A stretch of 47,960 nt of DNA from assembly GCA_030430245.1 (NCBI GenBank), contig JAUIFY010000011.1, forward strand, positions 1 through 47,960. The letters run 5' to 3'. Of the stretch, positions 34,689-43,178 are shown one piece after another (position 1 is the stretch's first letter; each line of letters opens with the position of its first letter). The position numbers and the translations under genes were made by a program. This DNA comes from a bacterium (GTDB lineage Bacteria > Desulfobacterota > Binatia > UBA12015). The notes below the pieces were generated by a model that was not told the DNA's origin, did no database searches, and saw nothing but the letters and a program-made list of their open reading frames with translations.

Positions 34689-36524
34689 ATGGGAATGCTC
34701 CGAGGCCCGCAGCTTCGCACGCCGTCCGACGAGGCGCGGACCCTCGGCGATGCGCTCCGTCGTGCCGCACGGCGGAGTCCCCCGCGCGGCGTCACCTTCG
34801 TGGAACGCGACGGGCGCGAGGTCGTGGTCCCCTACGCGGAGCTGCATGCGCGCGCCGAGGAGCGCGCCCGCGCGCTGCGCGCCGCCGGCGTCGAGACCGG
34901 CGACGTCGTGGCGCTCTGTCTGGCGAGCCTCGAGACGCAGGTGGTCGCGTTCTGGGCGACCGTCCTGGCGGGCGCCGTCGCGCTCCCGGCGCCCGACGCG
35001 ACCGTGGGTCCGCCTCCCGGCTGCCGGTGGCTCGTGACGTCCGGCACGTCCGGCCCCTCGCGATCGGTACTGCCGCTCGACGGGCTACCTCGTGCCTCGA
35101 CCGAGCTTCCGTCCCTCGCTCCCGACGATCTCACACTCCTGCTCGAGACGTCGGGAAGCACCGGGCGCCCGAAGCGCGTCATGCACACGCACCGTACGCT
35201 CCTCGCGAGATCCGCCGCGAGCGTGCAAGCGAATCGCTTCGACTCCGCCGACGTCTCCCTCAACTGGCTTCCCCTCGATCACGTGGGCGGGCTCGTCATG
35301 TTCCACGTTCGCGACGTCTTCGTCGGCTGCGCCCAGGTGCACGCCGACCGCGGCCTGGTGATCGAGTCTCCCGTGCGGTGGCTCGATTGGATCGAGCACC
35401 ATCGCGTGACGATCTCGTGGGCTCCGAACTCGGCCTATGCTCTGGTCGTGGCGCGCCGCGCCGACGTCGACGCCCGCCGACGCGATCTGTCGAGCCTCCG
35501 CTTTCTCCTCAACGGCGGAGAGACGATCGTCCCGCGCCAGGCCCGGCGATTCCTCGAGCTGCTCGAGCCACACGGGCTCTCGCCCGCGTGCATGCATCCC
35601 GCCTGGGGCATGTCCGAGACCGCCTCTGGGATCGTCTACTCGCACGAGTTGTCCCTCGAGCGGCCCGACGACCCCACGGGCGCGGTTTCGGTGGGCCGAC
35701 CGCTCCCCGGCTTCGCCGTACGCGTCGTGGACGACGCCGGGGCTCTCCAACCCGAGGCCACCGAGGGGCACTTGGAGGTCACGGGCCCCTCGATCACCCC
35801 CGGCTACCACGAGAACCGTGGCGCGACCGAAGAGGCCTTCACCGCCGACGGTTGGCTTCGCACCGGAGACCGCGCCCGGATCGTCGACGGACGTCTGACC
35901 ATCACCGGCCGGGAGAAGGACGTCGTGATCGTCGGAGGCTTGAATCACCCGACCCACGAGATCGAGAACATGGTCGAGGAAGTCGACGGCATCCTGGCCG
36001 CACACACCTGCGCTCTCGCCGTACGACGCCCGATCGATCGCACCGAGCGGCTCGTCGTCTTCGCCTGTGCGGCGGGGCCGGCGCCCGAGGGCCTGCGCGC
36101 GGCGGTGCTCGCGCGCCTACGCGAACGCCGGGGGATCGGCGCGGCGCGGGTCGTCTTCCTCCCGCCCGAGGAGCTGCCACGCACCTCGATCGGCAAGATC
36201 TCGCGCGCCGCGCTCCGCGAGCGATACCTGGCCGGCGCGTTCGCCGCGAGCGAGGCACACGCCCTTCCGACACGCGATGACGCACGCGGCGCAGAGGAGC
36301 GGGTCCGCGCCATCGTGGGGGAGGTCCTCGGCGCGGCGCCCGGCGCACTCGAGACGGGCGCGCCCCTCGCGGGCCAGGTCGGCCTCGACTCGCTCTCTCG
36401 GCTGGAGATCGTGACGGCGCTCGAGAAGGCGTTCTCGGTGCGCCTGCCCTCGCAGGACGTGGGCGCCGACGTCCGGATCCGCGACCTGACGATGCTCGTG
36501 GAGAACGCGCGCGCGTCCGCCTGA
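34689..36524 (+). CDS. AMP-ligase fused to an acyl carrier protein
   Basis: About 611 residues from the ATG at 34689 (a TTG at 34677 and an ATG at 34695 are alternatives). Residues 20-520 are an ANL ligase: P-loop LLLETSGSTGRPK, then a GMSETASG motif, DGWLRTGDRA and GREKDVVIVGG, with the C-terminal Lys in RTSIGKISR. Residues 535-605 are an ACP: the pantetheine attachment motif is VGLDSLSRLE with Ser near residue 568. This didomain is characteristic of fatty-acyl-AMP-ligase loading modules. The ligase probably charges its own ACP. No polyketide or peptide synthase is adjacent; the divergent partner is an HtrB-like acyltransferase. Confidence 0.85.
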   Translation: MGMLRGPQLRTPSDEARTLGDALRRAARRSPPRGVTFVERDGREVVVPYAELHARAEERARALRAAGVETGDVVALCLASLETQVVAFWATVLAGAVALPAPDATVGPPPGCRWLVTSGTSGPSRSVLPLDGLPRASTELPSLAPDDLTLLLETSGSTGRPKRVMHTHRTLLARSAASVQANRFDSADVSLNWLPLDHVGGLVMFHVRDVFVGCAQVHADRGLVIESPVRWLDWIEHHRVTISWAPNSAYALVVARRADVDARRRDLSSLRFLLNGGETIVPRQARRFLELLEPHGLSPACMHPAWGMSETASGIVYSHELSLERPDDPTGAVSVGRPLPGFAVRVVDDAGALQPEATEGHLEVTGPSITPGYHENRGATEEAFTADGWLRTGDRARIVDGRLTITGREKDVVIVGGLNHPTHEIENMVEEVDGILAAHTCALAVRRPIDRTERLVVFACAAGPAPEGLRAAVLARLRERRGIGAARVVFLPPEELPRTSIGKISRAALRERYLAGAFAASEAHALPTRDDARGAEERVRAIVGEVLGAAPGALETGAPLAGQVGLDSLSRLEIVTALEKAFSVRLPSQDVGADVRIRDLTMLVENARASA

Positions 36525-36562
36525 GACCGCCCTTCCTCTCCGCGGAGCGCCGCCGCTCGAGC

Positions 36563-37156
36563 CTACGGCTCGCGCTCGCGCCGGCGCTTGCGGGCGTAGC
36601 GCTCGAAGAACGCGGTCATCGCGAAATCGTCCTGGATTCCCCCCATGGGCCAGGTGTCCACCAGGAACGTGGGAACGCCCTGCACACCGGCCTTCCTCGC
36701 GTCGAGCGTCGCCCGCTCGATCTCTCCGTGCCGTGTCTCCTGCACGTCGAGCCCGAGGTCGGCACAGAGCCGCTCGATCTCCCCGGGCTCGCCGATGTCG
36801 CGGCCCTCCTCGTAGACGGCCGTCCACACCCGCTCTCGCCAGACGGCGGCCTTCACCGGGTCGCCGTCCAGTGCGAGAGCACGACACGAAGCGCCGCGGG
36901 AATCGATCCAGCACGCCGGCATGCGGACGGGAACGTCCAGCTCCTGCGCGATGCGCAAGGCACGCTCGCGTCCCGGACCGGCGACGCGGGCTCCGCGGCG
37001 CCACCCCGTGACCGCCGTGAGATCGATCGGGTGCCACTCGAGATCCACGCCGATCTCGTCGATCCGCCCGGACAGCCGCCCCAGGACGCGGTGGGCGACG
37101 TAGCAGATCGTCGACGCGAAATCGTAGTACACGGGCAGGGGATAGCGCTCCGCCAT
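36563..37156 (-). CDS. DsbA-family oxidoreductase / 2-hydroxychromene-2-carboxylate isomerase-like
   Basis: 197 residues from the ATG at 37156. The first strand and turn YYDFASTICYVAHRVL match the Kappa-GST/HCCA isomerase branch of DsbA-like folds (YxDF-S-x-x-CY-x-A). A GVQGVPTFLVD block supplies the cis-Pro near the end, and the middle is helical. A CxxC pair is absent, so redox disulfide exchange is unlikely; the branch usually handles glutathione-linked aromatic substrates. The N-terminal extension available from 37267 looks non-coding. It is convergent with the AMP-ligase gene, with 38 bases between the stops. Confidence 0.8.
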   Translation of the reverse strand: MAERYPLPVYYDFASTICYVAHRVLGRLSGRIDEIGVDLEWHPIDLTAVTGWRRGARVAGPGRERALRIAQELDVPVRMPACWIDSRGASCRALALDGDPVKAAVWRERVWTAVYEEGRDIGEPGEIERLCADLGLDVQETRHGEIERATLDARKAGVQGVPTFLVDTWPMGGIQDDFAMTAFFERYARKRRREREP

Positions 37157-37202
37157 TCCTCCATCGTAGAGAAGCCCCGCACGGCCTGCAGGGTCGGTCC
37201 GC

Positions 37203-37230
37203 TTTACGACCCCGGGGCATGTTGTATAGC
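37203..37230 (+). promoter_or_regulatory. Candidate promoter of purC
   Basis: A -35 like TTTACG (37203-37208) and a -10 like TATAGC (37225-37230) have a 16-base spacer and lie 55 bases before the start codon. Both match the sigma-70 consensus at four of six positions. Confidence 0.4.
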
Positions 37231-37284
37231 TCGTCCTTCCCCTCCCGCCTATCGTGGGCCACGGCAAGACCGGTCCAGCAGCGC

Positions 37285-38274
37285 ATGACGAACTCGATCC
37301 AAACTCCGGCGGAGTACACCGACCGGATCCGCAACGCGCTCGGGAACTGCCTCGAAGAGACCAACCTCCCGAAGGGCGACAAGTACACCGGCAAGGTCCG
37401 CGACCGGTACGATCTCGGCGACAAGCTCGCCCTGATCTCGACCGACCGGCAGAGCGCGTTCGACCGCGTCCTCGCGGCGATCCCGTTCAAAGGCCAGGTC
37501 CTCAATACGACCAGCGCCTGGTGGTTCGAGCAGACGAAGCACATCGTGCCGAATCACGTGCTCTCGATCCCGGACCCGAACGTCACGCTCGCCAAGAAGT
37601 GCGAGGTCTTCCCGATCGAGTTCGTGGTCCGGGGCTACATCACCGGCAGCACGAGCACGGCACTGTGGACGGTCTACGAGAGCGGGCGACGTCACTATTG
37701 TGGGAACGATCTGCCGGAGGGTCTGGTCAAGAACCAGAAGCTCGCGTTCGACATGCTCACGCCGACGACGAAGGAGGTCGAGCACGATCGGCCGATCGGC
37801 CCGGCCGAGATCGTCTCCGAGAAGTGGATGTCGGCCGACGACTGGGAAGCGTGCAGCCACATCGCGCAGGAGCTGTTCGCCTTCGGACAGGCGAAGGTGG
37901 CCGAGCACGGTCTCATCCTGGTCGACACGAAGTACGAGATGGGCCGCGACGCCGACGGCCGGATCTGTCTGGTCGACGAGATCCACACGCCCGACTCGAG
38001 CCGCTACTGGATCGCCGACTCCTATCACGACCGCATGAAGAAGGGAGAGGAGCCCGAGAACGTCGACAAGGAGTTCCTCCGCCTGTGGTTCAAGAACAAC
38101 TGCGATCCGTACGAGGACGAGGTCCTACCGCCGGCTCCGGACGATCTCGTGATCGAGCTCTCGCGGCGATACATCCATCTCTACGAGAAGATCACCGGCC
38201 AGTCGTTCGAGTTCCCCGAACCGGGAATGCCGATTGCGGAGCGCGTCCGGGCCAGCCTGGAGGGTCTGCTGTAA
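37285..38274 (+). CDS. purC: Phosphoribosylaminoimidazole-succinocarboxamide synthase (SAICAR synthetase)
   Basis: 329 residues, the longer type found in many bacteria and eukaryotes. Signature segments are visible in order: KYTGKVRDRYDLGD (residues 33-46), STDRQSAFD, FPIEFVVRGYITGSTSTALW, then LILVDTKYEMG with RICLVDEIHTPDSSRYW, which is the ATP/Mg and substrate-binding core. It converts CAIR and aspartate to SAICAR in purine synthesis, in the cytosol. The ATG at 37285 was selected over an upstream start at 37219 because the upstream residues are not conserved. No other pur genes are next to it. Confidence 0.97.
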   Translation: MTNSIQTPAEYTDRIRNALGNCLEETNLPKGDKYTGKVRDRYDLGDKLALISTDRQSAFDRVLAAIPFKGQVLNTTSAWWFEQTKHIVPNHVLSIPDPNVTLAKKCEVFPIEFVVRGYITGSTSTALWTVYESGRRHYCGNDLPEGLVKNQKLAFDMLTPTTKEVEHDRPIGPAEIVSEKWMSADDWEACSHIAQELFAFGQAKVAEHGLILVDTKYEMGRDADGRICLVDEIHTPDSSRYWIADSYHDRMKKGEEPENVDKEFLRLWFKNNCDPYEDEVLPPAPDDLVIELSRRYIHLYEKITGQSFEFPEPGMPIAERVRASLEGLL

Positions 38275-38423
38275 AGCACGGCGGCCTCGTGACCCCGCGG
38301 CCCTCGAAGCGCTCACTCCCGTGTCGATCGGCCTGGACCTCCGAGACCGCGCGCACGCCCGGCTGAAGATCCGGGGGAGCTGGGCCTCTGTACAGAGCTC
38401 CGGGCCTGGGCCAAGCTACGGCG

Positions 38424-38741
38424 ATGGGACGCGTGAGGCTGTGGCTGGTCGCAGGAGTGATCTCGCTCGTCGCGGGGGCCGCGGGCGCGATGGAGTGCGA
38501 TGGGCGACTCGTGCAGGTGGGCGACTCCGAGCAGCGCGTCCTCGACCTCTGCGGCGAGCCCACGCGCCGCGAGGTGCGCAACCGGGGGCTGTCCGAGGAC
38601 TACGGCGGGCTCGAGTGGGAATCGCCGGAGACCGAGGAGTGGACCTACGCCGGCGCCCCGGGCGAGTTCGTGCGGCACCTGCGGTTCGAGAACGGCACGC
38701 TCGAGCAGATCCGCTCGGGCGGCTACGCCGATCTCGAGTAG
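38424..38741 (+). CDS. DUF2845 secreted small protein
   Basis: 105 residues. A signal peptide of about 22 residues is followed by MECDGRLVQVGDSEQRVLDLCGEP, which matches DUF2845: two Cys and a conserved LCGEP turn. The rest is beta-rich (EWTYAGAPGEFVRHLRFENGTLEQI). Members are small periplasmic proteins of unknown function, often near other exported proteins. It follows purC by about 150 bases on the same strand. Confidence 0.82.
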   Translation: MGRVRLWLVAGVISLVAGAAGAMECDGRLVQVGDSEQRVLDLCGEPTRREVRNRGLSEDYGGLEWESPETEEWTYAGAPGEFVRHLRFENGTLEQIRSGGYADLE

Positions 38742-38842
38742 CGGGCGGCCCGGATCACCGGAAGTCCGGCGCGCCCCCCATTGAGTCAACCTGGCGGACG
38801 CCTCACCTTCTTCCCATGCGCGTGACGGCGGGAGGCAGGGGG

Positions 38843-39721
38843 ATGGCGATCGTGGCACTTTCGATCGCGGTCGTGGTCGGTACCGGATGTGGCGATGGTG
38901 CGACCGGACCGCGCACCCCCCCGGAGCCGAGGAAGGGGCCCGAGCTCGGCTCCGACGGCGTCCCGACGTCGCCCACCATCACCGCGGGACAGCTCGAGTT
39001 CGTGAACGACTGTCCGGTGGAGCTCTCCCTGTTCCAGAACCGTGCTTCCTGGACGACTCTGGCCCCGGGAGGCGGCACCGCGTCGTTGACCGTCGCGAGC
39101 ATGGAGACCGGGAGCCCCAACGTCTTCATGCCGTACCCCAACCTCACGGCGGCCGAGTGCCCGAACTGCGACCAGTGGACGGCGCTCGGCGGAACGCCGG
39201 GGACCACGCAGCGCGAAGGCTGGATGTGGGAGGGAGACAACGACCGCTACGCGGCCTACTGCAATCCCAACCTGAGCGGACGCGGAATCTGCGCCGCGCA
39301 GATGAATTGCTGCGGCCCGGGCATGGTCCAGGACGGCACGTTCGGAACCACGTTCGAGTTCACGCCGCGGGGAGGGAGCGGACAGAGCGAGGACTTCGTC
39401 GACCTGAGCACGAACTACGGCTCGGGCCCGCACGACCCACCGCACCTGTGCCCGTACCCCGCGAACCCGAACGACTGCGTCTCCCCGGCCGCCAACATCT
39501 TCTTCAACGTGCCCGTACAGTGGTGGTCGAACTCGGACTGCTCCTGCACGTCCTCGGGACTCCAGGTGAGCTCGCGCAAGTGCGATCAGGTGAGCTGCGA
39601 AGACGCCTATCAGCATCCGACCGACGACAAGCAGTGCTCCTGCTCGTCGGGCACCACGCGCGGCTACGTGGTGCAGTTCTGCCCCTCCGGCTCCGCGCTC
39701 CCGGGCAGCCACGACGACTGA
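38843..39721 (+). CDS. Thaumatin-like lipoprotein
   Basis: 292 residues from the ATG at 38843, which has GGAGG seven bases upstream; the ATG at 38816 is an alternative. The N-terminus has a hydrophobic core ending in VVVGTGC, consistent with lipidation. The mature part has many Cys and the main thaumatin-family landmarks: EFVNDCPVELSLF and TLAPGG near the start; CGPGMVQDGTFGTTFEFT and a short DFVDLSTNYG (family: D-F-Y-D-V-S-x-x-G); FFNVPVQWW; and C-terminal SCEDAYQHPTDDKQC followed by GYVVQFCP. Thaumatin-like proteins are best known as plant and fungal defence proteins, with scattered bacterial members. The role here is unknown. Confidence 0.75.
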   Translation: MAIVALSIAVVVGTGCGDGATGPRTPPEPRKGPELGSDGVPTSPTITAGQLEFVNDCPVELSLFQNRASWTTLAPGGGTASLTVASMETGSPNVFMPYPNLTAAECPNCDQWTALGGTPGTTQREGWMWEGDNDRYAAYCNPNLSGRGICAAQMNCCGPGMVQDGTFGTTFEFTPRGGSGQSEDFVDLSTNYGSGPHDPPHLCPYPANPNDCVSPAANIFFNVPVQWWSNSDCSCTSSGLQVSSRKCDQVSCEDAYQHPTDDKQCSCSSGTTRGYVVQFCPSGSALPGSHDD

Positions 39722-39889
39722 CCCCGAGTCCCGGGCTCGCAGGCACGCGCACCCGGGATCTCGCCCCCTGCGGCCGCCTCCGGGCAGGACCGAGTTGCAT
39801 TGCACGGACGTGGGAACGTTGTGCTTGGCGCAGGTCGGGAACCGTGAGACAACACCGCTGATGCAAACCGCAATGACATCCGGACGGAC

Positions 39890-40000
39890 TCGGTCGGCGC
39901 TCTCGTGCCGGACCGAATCGCCCGTACGCCTCCGCAGGAGCGACACCCCGTGCCGAGGTGGCGTGTAGCCACCTCTCGTCTCGACGTCGCGATCGCGACG
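39890..40000 (+). ncRNA. Candidate structured RNA / leader with consecutive hairpins
   Basis: Three successive hairpin-forming elements occur in the non-coding spacer between the thaumatin-like and 84-residue genes. The first is TCGGTC-GGC with GCC-GGACCGA (39890-39916, one bulge). The second is a perfect 8-base stem GAGGTGGC/GCCACCTC with a 5-base loop (39955-39975). The third is a 16-base palindrome centred on GATC (39985-40000). They run directly into an intrinsic terminator. I do not recognise a known riboswitch class. Confidence 0.45.
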
Positions 40001-40001
40001 G

Positions 40002-40033
40002 AGGCCGCCGGGCGAAAGCTCGGCGGCCTTTTT
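40002..40033 (+). terminator. Strong intrinsic terminator with GAAA tetraloop
   Basis: A 12-base stem (left arm from 40002, one G-U pair) is closed by a GAAA loop at 40014-40017 and followed by a run of five T (40029-40033). It could end transcription of the thaumatin-like gene or act as an attenuator ahead of the gene at 40098. Confidence 0.8.
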
Positions 40034-40097
40034 CGTTGGGGCGACGTGCACTCGCAGGTCGGTCCCGAGATCGGCCCGGAAAGGAGGAAAAGGAACC

Positions 40098-40352
40098 ATG
40101 GATCACTTCGTGAACCTGCTCTCTCTCGGATCGGTCCCCTTCGGGGACTTCGTCGGCGGGCTGACCTCCGCCCTGCTCGCTGCAGGCACCATCGTCGGCA
40201 TCGCCCTCGAGCACCAGGACGCCGCGATCGTCCGCGAGCTGACCCGCCTGACCCGCGCTCCAGCCCCCACGCCCGGACTGCGAGCCGTCCGCACCCCGAA
40301 GCGCGGCAAGACCGCGCCCCACCTGGTCGAGGCGCCGGCGCGCGCCGGATGA
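40098..40352 (+). CDS. Small protein of unknown function (84 residues)
   Basis: The start is preceded by AAAGGAGGAAAAGGAACC, one of the strongest ribosome-binding sites in the window. The N-terminal half is hydrophobic (FVGGLTSALLAAGTIVGIAL, residues 18-37), so one membrane or amphipathic segment is possible. The C-terminal half is Pro/Arg/Lys-rich (RAVRTPKRGKTAPHLV). I recognise no family. The gene sits directly after a hairpin-rich segment and terminator. Confidence 0.55.
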   Translation: MDHFVNLLSLGSVPFGDFVGGLTSALLAAGTIVGIALEHQDAAIVRELTRLTRAPAPTPGLRAVRTPKRGKTAPHLVEAPARAG

Positions 40353-40418
40353 CGCCACACCGGGCGCTTCGTCGGCACGCCAGCCCGACGGAGCGCTCGG
40401 TGTCCGGAGGCGCCCACG

Positions 40419-40523
40419 ATGTACTTCGACCCGAGCTTCCTCCTCGAACTCCTCCGCCTCGAGCTGTGGAGACGGGAGGCGGAACGATCGAGGACGCGAC
40501 GGCGCGGTCCGCACCGGGTTTGA
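40419..40523 (+). CDS. Tiny ORF (34 residues) in frame with the downstream acyltransferase
   Basis: The ATG at 40419 has GGAGG eight bases upstream. The product starts MYFDPSFLLELLRLELW, which is amphipathic, and ends in an Arg-rich tail before TGA at 40521. The frame is the same as that of the membrane acyltransferase that follows, separated only by this stop codon. It may be a leader peptide, a small protein, or the N-terminal part of a disrupted gene. Confidence 0.4.
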   Translation: MYFDPSFLLELLRLELWRREAERSRTRRRGPHRV

Positions 40524-40598
40524 CATCCGAGCGCGCAACGCAGAGGCTCGCCCATCGCCCGCGCGCTCGACATCCCTCTCGCGTACCTTCGCGCCTTC

Positions 40599-41699
40599 GT
40601 GATCGTGCTGGTCGTCGCACATCACGCGGCGATGCCGTACCACCTCATCCTTCCACCCTTCGAGCCGTCGTCGCTCTCCGCGTACGTCGCGTCGATCCAG
40701 ATCGTCTCGCCCGTGAACGACGAGACCCGCTCGGGTCTGCTGACGCTCTTCACCTCGATCAACGACGCCTTCTTCATGGCGCTGCTGTTCTTCCTCTCGG
40801 GCCTCTTCGTCTGGAGGAGCCTCGAGAGAAAGGGGAGCGCGCGCTATCTCCGCGATCGCCTGCTTCGGCTGGGCGTTCCATTGCTGCTCATGATCGCGCT
40901 GCGGCCGCTGACGTACTATCCGACGTATCTCCAGAACGGAGGAACGGGCGGCTTCGCGGCGTTCCTGCAGGAGTGGAGCACGATCGGCTGGCGGGGCGGC
41001 CCGATCTGGTTTCTCGAGGTGCTCCTCGCGTTCGACCTCGTCCTGGTCGGCCTCGCGGCCACGGGCGCCCGCACGATCTTCGCACGAGGGATTCCCGACG
41101 CAGCCGACCGACCCGTGGCCTTCTACGGGCGCCTGCTCGTCGCCTCGGCGATCGCGTACGTCCCCGTCTCCGCCGCGTTCACCTCGTTCTTCTGGCTTCA
41201 GCTCGGCCCAGCGCAGGTGCAAGTGAACCGCGTTCTCTTCTACGGTGCGTACTTCCTGGCGGGCGTGCTCCTCGGCGTGCAGGGCGCGTCGCACACGTTT
41301 CTCACCCGAGACTCCACGCTCGCGCGGAGGTGGCTGCGATGGTCGGCGGCGGCTCTCGCATCCCTCGCGCTGAGCATCGGTGCTGCGCTCGGCGGTGCCG
41401 GCGAGCTGGTCGCGGGAGTGCTCTACGTCCTCGCCGCCGCCACGACCTCGTTCGCCTTCCTCGCCTTGTTCCTGCGATTCGTGCACCGGCGGCGCCCGGT
41501 CTGGGACAGCCTCTTCGAGAGCAGCTACGGCATCTACGTCTTCCACTACGGCGTGGCCGCGTGGCTCTCGTGGGCGCTCCTCGACGTCGCGCTGCCCGCC
41601 GTCGCGAAGTTCGCGATCGTCTTCCTCGCGTGCCTCGCAACCTGCTGGGCGACGACGGCGCTTCTCCGAAAGATCCCCGGCGTCGCCCGGGTACTCTGA
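40599..41699 (+). CDS. Membrane acyltransferase (acyltransferase_3 / OafA-like); true start uncertain
   Basis: 366 residues from the GTG at 40599, with about ten membrane helices. The first helix continues upstream in the same frame: residues LAYLRAFVIVLVVAHHAAM contain the conserved R...H pair of this family, and the Arg is lost if translation starts at 40599. No ATG, GTG, TTG or CTG lies between the TGA at 40521 and this point. Later blocks (RYLRDRLLRLGVPLLLM, FESSYGIYVFHYG) are typical. Such enzymes O-acylate exported sugars or glycans at the inner membrane. The acceptor is unknown. Confidence 0.78.
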   Translation: MIVLVVAHHAAMPYHLILPPFEPSSLSAYVASIQIVSPVNDETRSGLLTLFTSINDAFFMALLFFLSGLFVWRSLERKGSARYLRDRLLRLGVPLLLMIALRPLTYYPTYLQNGGTGGFAAFLQEWSTIGWRGGPIWFLEVLLAFDLVLVGLAATGARTIFARGIPDAADRPVAFYGRLLVASAIAYVPVSAAFTSFFWLQLGPAQVQVNRVLFYGAYFLAGVLLGVQGASHTFLTRDSTLARRWLRWSAAALASLALSIGAALGGAGELVAGVLYVLAAATTSFAFLALFLRFVHRRRPVWDSLFESSYGIYVFHYGVAAWLSWALLDVALPAVAKFAIVFLACLATCWATTALLRKIPGVARVL

Positions 41700-41741
41700 A
41701 GGCGACTCGTCCGGACCGTCCGAAGGCTCGGCCCTCCGGCT

Positions 41742-43178
41742 TCAGCGCTTGAACTTCAGGAGCAGGCTGATCAGGCGCGAGTGCTGCTTCGTGTACGGCG
41801 GGTAGAACATCGACAGACCGTCGATCTTCGGGCTCGTGAAGACCGGGCGAAGCTTGCTGAACTCGAGAAAGCCCTCGTGGCCGTGATAGTGACCCATGCC
41901 GCTCGCCCCGACGCCCCCGAAGGGCATGTCGTGCTGGGCGACGTGGAAGACGCAGTTGTTGATCGTCACACCACCGGAGATCGTGCCGTAGAGGAGCTTC
42001 TCCTCGAGCGCCTTGTCGTGCGTGAAGAAGTAGAAGCCCAGAGGGCGGTCGCGCACGTTCACGTACTCGATGACGTCGTCGATCGAGTCGTACGTCTTCA
42101 CGGGGAAGAGCGGTCCGAAAATCTCCTCCTGCATGATCCGCATGTCGTCGGTGACATCGAGGACCAGGTGCGGCGGGATCTTGCGATGGACGTCGTTGAA
42201 GTCCGCGCCGGGGACGAGCGAGACCAAGGTCGCGCCCTTCGCCTGTGCGTCTTCGAGGGTCTCGCGGAGCCGGCGATAGGACTTCTCGTCGATCACCGAC
42301 GTGAAGCTCGTGTCGTTCGGATCCGGGTAGCGGTGCGCGACGATCTCCTTCGCCGCTTCGACGAACGCGTCCCGCTTGGCCGTCGGCACGAACAGGTAGT
42401 CCGGCGCGAGGCACGTCTGGCCCGCATTCACGTACTTCGCGTAGAGGATCCGAGAGGCCGCCTCCTTCACGTCGAAGTCGTCGCAGAGGATGGTCGGAGA
42501 CTTGCCGCCCAGCTCGAGGGTGACCGGCGTGAGATTCTCCGCGGCCGACTGCATCACCGTCCGGCCGGCATCCGCCGAGCCCGTGAAGATCATGTGGTCG
42601 TACGGGAGCGACGAGAACTCCGACCCGCGCACGCCGGGAAGGATCGCGACCTCCGACTCGTCGAACTTCTCCCCGAACTTCTCCGCGAGCAGGGCGCACA
42701 GCGTCGACGAGTTGGTCGCCATCTTGATCATCGCGCGGTTCCCCGCGGCCAGGATCCCGGTGAGCGGGCTCACCGTGAGGAAGAGCGGGTAGTTCCACGG
42801 CGACACGATGCCGACGACGCCCTTCGGCTGCGGGATGACCCGATTCTTGGCCGTCGCGAACAGAATCGAGACCTTCCGGCGCTCCGGCTGCATCCACTTC
42901 TTGAGCTTCTTCTTCGTGTGACGCAGGCCGTCGACGCACGTGAAGAGCTCGAGCATCTTCGACTCGTGCTCGCTGCGGTGGCCGAAGTCCTCGTGGATCG
43001 CCGCGGCGATCGCGTCCTGGTTGTCGAGAAGGATCCCCTCCAGCTTGTTCAGCCGCTCGATCCGCTCCTCATACGACGGATACGGAGCCCGCAGGTACGC
43101 GGCGCGCTGGAGAGCGAAGACCCGCTGGGCCTCGTTCTCGATGCTGTCGATCCTGCGGAGCTGAGCGGTCTGAGCCAT
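41742..43178 (-). CDS. Aldehyde dehydrogenase, coniferyl-aldehyde dehydrogenase-like
   Basis: 478 residues from the ATG at 43178, which has AGGAGG upstream; the frame is open further but not protein-like. The catalytic Cys lies in NAGQTCLAP (C256) and the catalytic Glu in TLELGGKSP (E222). The cofactor region GIVSPWNYPL and the C-terminal PFGGVGASGMGHYHGHEGF are as in class 3 ALDHs. The long C-terminal hydrophobic-basic tail (SRLISLLLKFKR) resembles membrane-associated members. It oxidises an aldehyde to its acid with NAD(P)+. Divergent from the acyl-CoA ligase at 43288, it may supply the acid that the ligase activates. Confidence 0.92.
   Translation of the reverse strand: MAQTAQLRRIDSIENEAQRVFALQRAAYLRAPYPSYEERIERLNKLEGILLDNQDAIAAAIHEDFGHRSEHESKMLELFTCVDGLRHTKKKLKKWMQPERRKVSILFATAKNRVIPQPKGVVGIVSPWNYPLFLTVSPLTGILAAGNRAMIKMATNSSTLCALLAEKFGEKFDESEVAILPGVRGSEFSSLPYDHMIFTGSADAGRTVMQSAAENLTPVTLELGGKSPTILCDDFDVKEAASRILYAKYVNAGQTCLAPDYLFVPTAKRDAFVEAAKEIVAHRYPDPNDTSFTSVIDEKSYRRLRETLEDAQAKGATLVSLVPGADFNDVHRKIPPHLVLDVTDDMRIMQEEIFGPLFPVKTYDSIDDVIEYVNVRDRPLGFYFFTHDKALEEKLLYGTISGGVTINNCVFHVAQHDMPFGGVGASGMGHYHGHEGFLEFSKLRPVFTSPKIDGLSMFYPPYTKQHSRLISLLLKFKR

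Noticed and set aside
34607-34795. An N-terminal extension of the HtrB-like protein to 34795
   Set aside because: The added residues are Arg/Ser-rich and overlap the start of the divergent AMP-ligase gene.
34606-36524. A complete polyketide or peptide biosynthetic cluster
   Set aside because: Only a loading didomain and an acyltransferase are present; no KS, condensation or other module is nearby.
39504-41546. A 680-residue - strand frame
   Set aside because: It is antisense to the acyltransferase and thaumatin-like genes; composition is Glu/Arg-rich without recognisable motifs.
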